Below, in pieces: positions 36,073-45,402 of a DNA stretch of 64,000 nt (position 1 is the first letter of the stretch; each line of letters starts with the position of its first letter). The translations under genes and the position numbers were made by a program. Location: positions 4,960,001 through 5,024,000 of the forward strand of contig JBANDB010000005.1 of the NCBI GenBank assembly GCA_037576215.1. The letters run 5' to 3'. Source of the DNA: Armillaria gallica (Eukaryota > Basidiomycota > Agaricomycetes > Agaricales > Physalacriaceae). A model generated the notes under the pieces. The model was not told the DNA's origin. It was given only the letters and a program-made list of their open reading frames with translations, and did no database searches.

Positions 36073-37525
36073 ATGAACCAGTATCATCAGCGGTATCTTC
36101 TCCGACATCTATGCACATGTAGACGACTTCTCCACCGAAATGCACGCCATCTATCGACCAAAAGGAACGAAACGCTACGAGACACGCCGTCGTCATCTTC
36201 CATCTCTCCAAAATCCCAGCCTTCGCCGGGTGATATAAACTTGGAACACCAGAAAAGTTGGCTGACACGAAAAGTCGAGTCCTCCCCGACGGCGCGCTGG
36301 TGGTTCATGAAATTTGTCAATTTACTGGGGTACGGAACTCCGAAGCAGTTGGCAGGAAGAAGGACGTTTCCGTTGTATGCGAAGTTGTGCGCAGCTGCCC
36401 CAGACGCAGAGATGGCATTCTGGCATCAAGGTATGTCTCATAGTATTTTTTTTAGTACAAACGTATTGATTCTTATTAGATTGTGATTTGCCGCCAACGT
36501 TCCAGTCGTGGTTTACTGTTGCCAACCTCCATACTTGGATGCTTGCTGTCCGCTTCCGTGCCCTTCCGTCTCCCCACGGAAAGGAATACGTACAGGGTCT
36601 CGTGGACCACTTTTTCCTTGACATTGAAGACCGAATTCGTGCCGTGCTCCAACCCCCTTCAAAGCCCACAGAACCCTACACATTCGAGTCATCCTTCTAT
36701 ACGAACCCTAATGCGCCTACCACGGGACCCGACGGCAAGGCCATACGACGCCGAGCTGCACCAGAGCGATTGGTATCTCGGCAAATGAAGATCTTCAAGG
36801 AACAATGGGCAGGGATGTGGATGTCTCTCGACTACGCCATGGTGAAGGGCGACATGGAGTTGGCAGCCGCTGTATGGCGGAACCTACTCGGTGCTCGTGG
36901 AGCAGCAGGCATCGCGTATCCCGATCCCAACGATCCCAATGCCCCTGTTCCGTACCGTCGTACCGTCAACCTCGTCGGAGGCCTGGTGGAGAACATTGAG
37001 AAAATCGACTTCGAGAAAGAAGCGCACCGGGATGACGGGTCTGGCGTCCACGATTATGCGCCCTCCGAGGCGGATAAATACGTCAAGTATCCCGATCTTA
37101 TGCTCGATGTGGTGACGTACCTTCGCAGGGAGCTGGTTCGACTGGAGAATATCAGCGACGAGGAGATCATGCATGGCGATATCGCCGGACTGGGGTTTGG
37201 TCGAATTGTCGAGTCCACAGTCGACGCGTCTGAATCCAGTGACGCGACGAAGTCGAGTGGTGCACCTCCCACTGGTGGCGCGTCGAGGCTTAGTGACGCT
37301 GCCAAGTCCAGCGACGTTCTCAAGACAACCCCCTCCAAGCCCAGCAAGCCTTCTACAAGCGAAGCCGCCAAGCTCACTGCCACGTCCAAGACGAGCCCGC
37401 TTGGAAAACCCAAGAACGGCAGCTCGCCGAAGCCCAGCACCTCGAAGGCAGACGCTGCATCCAAAACAAGTGACGTGAAAAGCTTACCTTCCAGGTCAAA
37501 AGCAACAAAACCCATTACACCTTAA
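36073..37525 (+). CDS. CBP3: Ubiquinol-cytochrome c reductase assembly chaperone
   Basis: Two exons (36073-36430, 36480-37525; 49-nt intron) give 467 aa with no interruption. The N-terminus (MNQYHQRYLLRHLCTCRRLL) is Arg/Leu-rich without acidic residues, a mitochondrial presequence. The Cbp3/UQCC1 domain spans about residues 110-300 (AFWHQDCDLPPTFQSWFTV, LHTWMLAVRFR, QGLVDHFFLDIEDRIR, RQMKIFKEQWAGMWMSLDYA, LAAAVWRNL). In yeast Cbp3 works with Cbp6 at the mitoribosome exit to promote cytochrome b translation and complex III assembly. The C-terminal ~120 residues are a Ser/Lys/Pro-rich low-complexity tail, longer than usual. Orthology is inferred from motif order. Confidence 0.88.
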
Positions 37526-37559
37526 AAGAAGTGACCGTACCCTACTCTTTAATAAACGC

Positions 37560-38058
37560 TGTATCATTATTACTCCTCGTTGGCGTTGATCATCTGGTGG
37601 AGGTAATAAATATCGACTTCAGAGATCAATTTTAACAGTGAACGCTTCCTCGATGCACGGCTAAGAGATATGGCCAATAACCGTTCCAAGGTAGTCTTGA
37701 TTTCATTTACAACATCTAAACGATGCTACTCTTCCCGGCCTGCCACCAGCTCACACTCGACCGTGTCTGGGGACCGTTCTAGAAAAATAACACGACTTTT
37801 GACAGGGTCGCTTCCAACTTCCAACTCGGCTTCACCGAAATTTACAGTGATAAACACTCCAAATCCATAGTCGTGACTAACAGACAGTGTCGTTGTCGAA
37901 CACGAACCGAGTATTGTGAGACGTCTTGCGTAATATTTGCTGTCGAGTCGGCGTATCCTCCTTACTGAGATACCTGGTGTTAGTAACTCGGGCAGGGCAA
38001 TGCGAATGGTTCCGGAAGCACGGTCCGAGCGCCTTACCTTTTTTTCATCCCCGCACTA
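37560..38058 (-). pseudogene. Unrecognised coding remnant convergent with CBP3
   Basis: A single minus frame reads through protein-like sequence (RIALPELLTPGISVRR, SHDYGFGVFITVNFGEAELEV, FLERSPDTVECELVAG) and ends YYLHQMINANEE with TAA at about 37,576. One in-frame TAG (within GREE*HRLD, about 37,728) breaks it, and no start codon is visible (a TAG lies upstream). Smooth hydrophobic/charged patterning suggests a once real gene or an exon set whose splice sites I could not resolve. Family unknown. Confidence 0.35.
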
Positions 38059-38190
38059 TGCGACTTTATACGGTGCTTCCTTAGTCTGGTCTTGGATGGA
38101 TGATTATAACACACCAAGGATACAGTACGGCAAGCCAACCAATAATATACAGCTGAAGAATGCCGGTAAAGGATACAGAGAGAAAAACAA

Positions 38191-39295
38191 TCAGTCAATC
38201 AATTCGCCCACGAACTCCTTCACCAATGGTTCCCAGCAAGCACGATCCACTTGCATGTGCTCGCCGTCGCAGGTAGCGAACACCACTCCGCCTTGTTCAT
38301 CAAGAGTCCTTAGCCCTATCCAGTCTTCTCGATAGAGAGGCTGTAGTTTCATAGGAATGATGTTCTTGTCGGACAAGACATCCTGTCCTGGTAGCATGTC
38401 ATCCGGAGGCGCCTCGCTAGCAAACCAAGAACTCTCTTTCGGGACGACGGTCTTGTCCTGGAGGAACATGACGAGGACGAGCGAGTTCAGAGAGGCTAGA
38501 TTGTGAGCGTAGGTCTGGTTTCGGGGCTGCACGTCCGGTGGGAGTTCGTTGTTGATAGCGGTCAGGAAATGATTGGCAGAGAGATATGTCGGAAGATTGT
38601 TGGGATCCCGGAAGTATTGAGCCTATGCACAGGTGAGTTTGGCAAAGAGGTGGACTGGCAGAACTAATGCATACCTGGACGAGATTTTCCTGGGCCCAAG
38701 TGCTGTAAACTGCGCTTTTCGTAGCACGCCTGGCAACCTGGCACAGAAGATCCCATGCACTGCATATTGGGATATCCGATATTCCCATGTGCTGTGCGCC
38801 AAACGTTATGAGGTTGTTGACTGGCGGGTCGTTGTACTGCTCCACATAAGCCCGTAAGAACTGCCCGCCTTGGGAAAAGCCAATCGCATCAAATCCGCCT
38901 GCCAACTCGGGGATACCGCGTAATTGGTCAGAGACGAGCTCGATTTGAGCATTCACGTTGCCGTACTGGCTACCGAGTCTAATTAATGACGCAATGGAAA
39001 AGAACAGGATTGGCTACGCACAAAGCCGGCCTTGCGGTCGTTGTCTTGGAATTCGTCGATATAGATTGAGTGTATGAATATTCCTGGGTGGATATCTTCA
39101 ATTAAGGATGCAAATTGCGTCATCCCAGGAGACGAGTATGAGTCGCCTGTATGCTGGTGTCAGATTTGTTAGGGAAGGCGCGGATGACAAACCTAGGCCA
39201 TGCCAAAGAACCAATGGTCGTGGAGAGCTCTGTGTCGTCTCCGGCGTGTAGTAGAGAGCAGAAAACAGCGGTACAGCGAAGAGCGGTAACTTCAT
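38191..39295 (-). CDS. PPT1: Palmitoyl-protein thioesterase
   Basis: Four exons (39295-39193, 39146-39022, 38965-38675, 38622-38191) give 316 aa, the usual PPT1 length. It begins with a signal peptide (MKLPLFAVPLFSALYY) and LVLWHGLGDS, the conserved oxyanion region. The nucleophile elbow is GFSQGG (Ser in IGFSQGGQFLRAYVE), followed by NLITFGAQHMGI typical of PPT1. The catalytic His lies in CDGEHMQ near the C-terminus. The enzyme removes palmitate from S-acylated proteins in lysosome/vacuole. One splice choice (F|YGNVNAQ, acceptor CCAG at 38966) was selected because it alone keeps frame and the conserved GNVN motif. It is divergent from the next gene, with starts 80 bp apart (shared promoter). 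Confidence 0.9.
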
Positions 39296-39375
39296 GGTGA
39301 CTGTCCAGATCTGAGGTAGGCACGTGATTAAACACGCCCAGAAATGGAACTTGGCCTCCGACGTCATCCTCGACG

Positions 39376-40199
39376 ATGAGCTCGCCCACTCGAGCGTCGA
39401 GCAGACTCGTGTACAGAGGCAGCCTGGCGCTTCCCGACTCCCACGTAACCCTCGATGGCATCGCCTTCTCCGCCATGCTCACTGCACAGACGACCCTGCT
39501 GCAAAATCCCCTCGCCTTGGCCTTGGAGTCACTCCGCGGCATCGCTATACGCTTCGTCGCCGTCATCAACCTCTCCGACGTCTACTACGACGCCAAGGCA
39601 GCTCCGAGCATTGTGCTTGATGTACACCCACAGGCCATCCTTTCCACCGTCTATTTTCAAAACATATTCTGCCTCCGACCGGAGCAAACCCATTCGATAG
39701 GTGTTCAAGTCGCGCTTGGGGATACCGACGCGACGAACATTGTTATCTACGCGTCTTCAGTCGATGATAATGCATTGCGGCTGCTGGCTGCACGGATAAC
39801 ACCACCACCAGTCGCATTACCTCGGCCTGATGATCCCACTCCTCGCAAGCCACCGTTACTCTTGCATGCAAAGGGCAGAGACCTTTTCCCGCCAAAGCCG
39901 CAGTTCAAGGTCCCTGCAGTACCATCAAAGACTCTGAAGAGGAAACCGTCTCAGGTGGAACTAGAAGTTGGGCCGACGATAGAGAGGAAGAACAAAGATG
40001 TTCGTGTTTCTGTTCTTGTTGCTTTTCTTCGGTATCTAACATTCGACAGATTGTCAAAGGAATCGTCGTTAGAAGCATTCCAACGCATCTCCTTCCCAAG
40101 ACACATCCAGAGTACAAGGAGGTCTTCAACTGGATATATCGTGGGGTATGCTTCGCTATGGTGATCAAGTGCTCTGCTTCGTGTTTGAACTCTAGCTGA
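39376..40199 (+). CDS. Sld7-like protein (tentative)
   Basis: Two exons (39376-39999, 40050-40199; 50-nt intron) encode about 257 aa. The N-terminal half is a beta-rich domain beginning YRGSLALPDSHVTLDGIAF. A Pro/Lys linker follows, and a short C-terminal helical domain NKDIVKGIVVRSIPTHLLPKTHPEYKEVFNWIYRGVCFAM. The last part resembles the Sld7 C-terminal domain (N-K...HPEYKELY...YRGVxFA), which in yeast partners Sld3 in replication origin firing. Identification rests on this remembered pattern and is uncertain. An alternative end exists if the 50-nt GTATGC...TCTAG segment at 40,145 is spliced. Divergent from PPT1. Confidence 0.5.
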
Positions 40200-40936
40200 A
40201 ATTCATTCGAAGCGCGCCGATATAAAACTGAAACCAGTAAACGAAGAAAACGCCAGCCGTCTTGCGAGAGTTCATGTTGGCATGTACGTTCAAGGCGCTG
40301 ACGGGCGAAAGGGACCGATATAACAACGGCTCTAATTTTTATTATTTGTATGACCAGGTGGGTAGCCTTTTCTTTTCCTTGAATACTTCTGAACATCATG
40401 TAGGTTAACCACTGTAGCATATATCCTCAATTATTGACCTTCTGATTTGAAGCACTGCACATTAAGTTTCGTCGACATTTCAGACTGCGAGCTTCTACAT
40501 TTCTGCAGGTCACGCCAACGTGGCCCGATATCATTGACTTGAATGCCTTCTGTCCCTAGTCAGATGTGCTTTTTGCTTTATGAATCTGTTCGCCGATGAC
40601 AAGTGGATAGGTAACACGCCGCATTCACATCATGACATCTATACTCCCACTCGAAGATTCCATGTCATTAGATGCGGAGCCGACCGCTAGCTTCTAAATG
40701 ACCTCCCGGCCATGTCATGTCAGCTGTAGCGTCCCCTCCTTATCTATCGCCATGAGCTTGACGGTCTTGCCTGTCTTCTGTGACACCGCTCGTATTTCGT
40801 CGAAGTACCAAACTCCTCGGATACAGCGGAGACTCATTGACGACGTCGACTTTAAAACAGAAGCCCGAAATTTGAAACCCATTAAGTTGATATATCAACT
40901 GGCCCATGCACACCTCTGTCCGTCTTTACGCTCCCG
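40200..40936. other. Intergenic, no feature recognised
   Basis: 3' flank of the Sld7-like gene and 5' flank of the SLATT-like gene. Short open frames only. A CTCC/TATC-rich stretch around 40,735-40,760 could be core promoter for the downstream gene. Confidence 0.3.
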
Positions 40937-42445
40937 GTGACACAAGGTTTCCGTGAACCGATGTCAGAGTCACCCGCCAGGAAAGCACGTCCTATGCTGG
41001 CTGATAACCCGCGAACCGGCGCCGTCCCTTTGTCGACGACTTCCACCCGAGTTGATTCACCATACTTACTTGTCCCGACATTTCCATCCCCCGCTTTACC
41101 CCCTACTGCTGTTCTCTCGCAATCACTGAAAGGAGTATCTATAGCTACTCCGAACACAGATAATGCCCCTTCGCTATCGACCACTCCAACAATGCCGGCT
41201 CCTACAAGGACAACCGTAATCCAGCCGTTACCGCAGTCATACAGCTCTGATTACAACCCATCTTCATCGCAACCAACGCCTCCATCTCATAGTCCAAGAG
41301 CTGCATTAACTAAAACGACGCAGACGCCCGGAAACGTAACGACACCCTCTTCTGCTTCTCCCAAGACGCCCGTTCTTTCGACAATTTTATCCCCCTCGAC
41401 CGCAGTGACCGATACACAGCATAACTCTTCTGCATCACCCTCTACCAATGTATCGGCCTCCACTACCAGCACAGCTGCTATTGTATCTGCTTCTACGAAC
41501 ACGGCGCACGAGGGCGAAACCTCTACGTTCACGAAACCATCAGACCCGATTGTCCAGGAGTCAACTCATATCCCTCCCACTCAAACCTGCACGTCTGCCC
41601 AGCATATAAACAATACCAGTCGCAGTGTGGACCCTTCGAACATACTCCAGATGAGACGCGACCGCGCCCACAGACCCCTACCCCCCGCACCAAATCTCGA
41701 CTGGATCGTTCCTCAGGCTCAGGTAAGTCACCGCTTTCTCGTCCTCAGATCCAAGCCGCTCACTTGAAGCAGACACACACGCACACCCAAATGAAAACAG
41801 CAGCGGAGCGCCTGCGTCCTACGATCGTATTGGCAGAGGAGGCGAGGAAGATGTATGCGGAGCGTGCGATGATGAATGGGTATGCTATGAACGTTGCTAT
41901 CGGTAAGTCGGTCCCTCTTCTTAATGGAAGAGTTAATGTGAGGACCTGTGCTAGGCATACAGCTTCTGGCCGGCTCTCTGACTACTGCCATATCAGCACT
42001 TGTTACCGGACGCGAGGTGAGACTCGCTTATTCCAGACTTGAGTACAGTGACCAAACGCCTTCCCAATACTAGATTACCATCGTGCTACCATCCTCGGTA
42101 CAGTAACATCATCCTATTCTCCCGAATTTCAATCTCAATGGCTTTTGCCCAAGGTGCTATATCAACACTTACAGCAGCATTCCTGACCAAAGCCCGAGGG
42201 TCGAACGAACCGGAGCAATCCCTAATGGTGGCGAGGGACCTCGAGCAGTTTATTCGGGAGTGCAAGGCGTTTTTGGTGGATTTTGGGTCGAGCGACGAGG
42301 ATGCTGAGAAGAGAGAGGTACAGAGGCTGAGGAATAGGTTCGAGGAGATCTTGAGGGGCGCTGCGGATATGTAAGCGAGCCCTTTTTTTTCTGCGGTACT
42401 TTCGTGTCTGATGTTTTGAATGGACTATGTAGGGAGAAAAAGTGA
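40937..42445 (+). CDS. SLATT-like two-TM protein with Ser/Thr/Pro-rich N-terminus
   Basis: Exons 40937-41722, 41773-41902, 41955-42016, about 42154-42370 and 42433-42445. The first ~240 residues are Ser/Thr/Pro-rich and disordered. The C-terminal domain carries AERLRPTIVLAEEARKMYAER, a membrane segment (MNVAIGIQLLAGSLTTAISALVTG), a second one (AISTLTAAFLTKARGSNEPE) and RDLEQFIRECKAFLVDFG. This matches the fungal SLATT (SMODS/SLOG-associating 2TM) family, whose bacterial relatives are thought to be pore-forming effectors of nucleotide-signalling defence systems. The junction between 42017 and 42153 is not resolved: the obvious exon (42074-42097) gives the wrong phase, so an unusual splice or a 1-nt deletion is possible. 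Confidence 0.6.
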
Positions 42446-42905
42446 TTACCGGTAACATGAACATGGCATATCAACGGACAGAACGACGTAATAGCATTTC
42501 AGTATGTAGTAGAAATAATGAAGTACTTAGATGATCTGGCAAGGGATCAATGGCACGTCTATATCTGAACAGGCCTTATCTAAGAGACGCCATTCATAGC
42601 ATAAAATGGGGTAAAGTGTGGACTAGACATGAAAGCGACTCCATCGATGGTCCTTGGATGAATCAGTCCTAGGATTCTCGGAAGTTTCAGAGAATTCAGC
42701 CCCAGCGATTGTCATGAATGTTAGTTCCAAATAAGATCGTCTACGAGGTTTCGAAATCCGTCCTTATGTCCATACTTACCATGGCCGTTGCGGTGCGGCA
42801 ATCCTAATGAAACGGAAATCCCTCTCCAGTCCAGACTCCAGTGTCCACAACTCACCAGTCGTGACTTGCGACTGCCACCAAAAAGAGATTTTAATCTCGT
42901 ACGAT

Positions 42906-42998
42906 GGGCTTGACTGGGAATTGAACCCAGGACCTCCTCGAGATCACATGTCGGCTTGAGCACCCTAACAAGGAATCATACTACTAGACCATCAAGCC
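42906..42998 (-). tRNA. tRNA-Pro(AGG) with ~22-nt intron
   Basis: Minus strand: acceptor GGCTTGA/TCAAGCC, A box TGGTCTAGT, anticodon stem CCTTG/CGAGG with TT-AGG-G then a ~22-nt intron, T arm CTGGGTTCAATTCCCAG identical to the tRNA-Pro(TGG) at 35.8 kb. Discriminator C. Anticodon at 42964-42966. 42446-42905 and 42999-43705 hold nothing else that I recognise. Confidence 0.9.
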
Positions 42999-43705
42999 AA
43001 CAGTATTGCGCTCTTTGATGCTAAGGTGGTCATGCCCTGGAGCGCGCAGGACTACGTACCTTTCCAGCTACGTCGTTCACGCAGTTTTCCCTTGGGCAAT
43101 CCTGCCTCTCAGACATTTCCTCCTTCATTGCAACATCCTCTAAGGCTCGCCTACTGCCGCCCATGCACATCCTGAAATGCTGCAGAAACCGGCTGCGGCA
43201 AGGAAGTATTGGAAGTACGAGGAATTAAATCGAGGATGGAGCCAAGTCTCGCTGTTAGCGTATTTGTCTCTATTATTTGTGAAAGACCGGGCTCGCTAGT
43301 CGGTCTGAGAAGAAATTAAACACAAACATGGACACGTCTCAGTCCAGACACAAGTTGATTTGTATGGCCTGCCGTTGACGCGGAGAATTAGCAATCTTGT
43401 GGGTAAACGAGTACCCTTGAACATGAATCCCGCCACCGAAGCCCTTGCTCACGATGGTGGTAGTAGAGTTTAAGAAGGCGTTATAGCACGACTCTATAGA
43501 GGGGAAATGCGACGAAGAGAGGAGCTACTGTTTCGTAGCCGATGAAGCCTGTCTACTCCATGCCGCACCTTACTGCGAACTACGAACAGTATCTACTACG
43601 ATATAAAAAGGGAGAATTAGAATGTTACTTATGTATCGTGTATATTACAACCGAGTGCTGTTCCATAGTACCCTGATAATAATAATTACGATGCATACTA
43701 CGACG

Positions 43706-44528
43706 TCAAATTCCCACGTTCACGTCCGTCGATGGCAATGATGCCTGTCGAGAAACTTCAAATTCTACCCAGTCCAATTGTGGGTCATCAAAGGGAATTT
43801 TTGGCCCGTGTTCATCGACGAGTGCTATAAGCACCTTGACGGAGTTCCTGTCCTCAGCCTCATCCTTGCTTCGCAAAACCCATCTCAATGGGTCATTCAA
43901 TGCAAATTTTCCCCCCCTTGCTATAAATCTCTCGGCCGATGTCTTGAGTGTCTCCTCTTCAGATCGTCGCTCAAACCAAGCATTAAACCATTCTTCAACA
44001 AACTTCCATACTTGTTCAAACCCCGATTTAGCAGTCCCCCTCCGATCATGAGCCATCACATATTTGTAAACATAGGCGTCTGTCAGTGACCCATGAATTA
44101 CCCTCTTGGGGAATGGCTCAGCCATTGCACACCAGAGGAGGCACCAGGCAAAGGATTCGAGGTCATGCCGATACTTCCGCTGAACCTCACCTTTGGCCTT
44201 CTTCAGCAGTTCCAGTGCCATGAACGGTTTCATCCCCGTCCGCTCAAAGCCTTTTTTCTTGTCTCCAGGATTCACGATGGCAGCCAGATCAAAGTCATTC
44301 AGGATTGCCTTCTCGGTAACGGCATCGTACATCAAATTGCTGAGACCGATATCGCCATGCACTATGCCGATGCGCCAGAGCAGATAGTGGCCTGTAATCA
44401 TCAGCATGTTGTCAGGAGAGAATAACAAGAAATAAATAGAACGTACAACGGATGAGCTCCCAGAATGCCTTCCAGAATGCCGGTGCTTCGAGGTCGTTCG
44501 GTAGTTTGTGAAGGTCCACGATGGGGTC
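43706..44528 (-). pseudogene. FunK1 kinase copy 1, C-terminal part
   Basis: Continuation of the kinase below after the TA element. It contains FWKAFWELIR, an intron, HYLLWRIGIVHGDIGLSNLM (HGD catalytic loop in place of HRD), LNDFDLAAI (DFD in place of DFG), and the activation/substrate region TGMKPFMALELL followed by RHDLESFAWCLLWC, all diagnostic of the fungal-type FunK1 family. It ends LPSTDVNVGI with stop at 43706. This part is intact; separation from the N-terminal part by an 872-bp element breaks the gene. Confidence 0.8.
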
Positions 44529-44649
44529 TACAGTCGCCTCTGTATTAACCCATACCCCTCGGTCGACGCTCCGGGCTATGGGTTAATACAGAGTATGGGT
44601 TCTGGCAGAGGTCGTTATAGGGTCACTCGGAAGGGTTCTAAAAGCACGG

Positions 44650-44993
44650 ATTACATGTAGATTGCATTTCAGACCTAATTAGAAGTGAAATACATAGTGA
44701 TTTTGGTGTCTTTTAATGAACAAGTCTCTTCCAGACGTGTTTTCCAACCAAATGATGCCAAAAGTCCTTCAAGCTGATGAACAAATGGGTCATCCATGCT
44801 GCCAACATACTTTGTCAACAAGGTTTCCAGCCTCATCCAGCCATACTTCGTCTTCTGCTGAGACCGACTTCTTCTGAGCCAACCAAGCATTGATATCCTT
44901 TCTCCTTTGGTCCGTCTCTTCTTGAAGAAGCGTTAGGGCCTTCTTTATCTCCGCGACCGTGGGAGTAGTAATCTTCTGATTTGGAGCAGCCAT
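44650..44993 (-). pseudogene. Small charged ORF carried by the TIR element
   Basis: ATG at 44993 opens MAAPNQKITTPTVAEIKKAL, followed by a Lys/Glu/Gln-rich helical stretch and SVSAEDEVWLDEAGNLVDK. The frame then stops (CWQHG*), but another frame continues protein-like sequence (YVGSMDDPFVHQLEGLLASFGWKT), which suggests a 1-nt frameshift near 44,820. About 115 residues in the presumed original. I recognise no family. It is probably a captured host gene fragment or the element's own accessory protein. Confidence 0.45.
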
Positions 44994-45129
44994 GTGGAGT
45001 TGAAATGGCTATGAGCAATAAAGAACGGGGCTGTGAAAACCTTTGCTACAGGCTTTACCTGGAAGAGAGATGAAAATTACGGCCGCTCAAAATGCAATTG
45101 GCAAAAAAACATTTCTTGGCACTGGCGCG

Positions 45130-45225
45130 TATTGCTAAAAAGATGCCCCAAGCAAGGTTCGAACTCACCGCAGTTAATAAGCTTAAAACAAACACTAACA
45201 ACTAAGCCATTAGACTATACATGTG
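45130..45225 (-). ncRNA. tRNA-like Pol III module inside the TIR element
   Basis: On the minus strand an A-box-like TAGTCTAATGG and a B-box-like GAGTTCGAACC lie at tRNA spacing, followed by a TTTTT terminator (about 45,133). A T arm GTGAG-TTCGAAC-CTTGC can form and a degenerate anticodon arm, but the acceptor halves do not pair well. It is either a decayed tRNA gene or the head of a tRNA-derived SINE. Confidence 0.5.
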
Positions 45226-45402
45226 CTTGGATTATGGGTGTATACAGAGGAATTTTGCCAAAAAAGCTATGGGTTATGGGTTATGACAGAGTTATGGGTT
45301 ATGGACTCATTTTCCCTGCGAACAAGGTCGGTCGACACGAAAACCTATGGGTTACTGCAGAGTATGGGTTAATACAGGTATGGGTTATTACAGAGGCAAC
45401 TG

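Larger units (their letters stand above)
44531..45402. mobile_element. TIR element with TA duplication, tRNA-like module and ORF
   Basis: 872 bp with ends CAGTCGCCTCTGTATTAACC and (inverted) CAGTTGCCTCTGTAATAACC, flanked by TA on both sides (44529-44530, 45403-45404). Removing it with one TA joins the kinase exon as HKLDPIVDLHKL. ATGGGTTA repeats lie inside both ends, and a tRNA-like Pol III module (45130-45225) and a small ORF (44,650-44,993) are inside. The ends and TA target resemble Tc1/mariner-type MITEs, yet no transposase is present. Related ends occur at 51,084 and 56,586. Confidence 0.8.

Noticed and set aside
41287..41532. Minus-strand Val/Glu-rich open frame within the SLATT-like gene
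   Set aside because: Complement of a Ser/Thr/Pro-rich coding stretch, a common shadow.
45130..45225. Functional tRNA gene
   Set aside because: A and B boxes and terminator are present, but the acceptor stem does not pair and the anticodon loop is ambiguous; listed as tRNA-like only.
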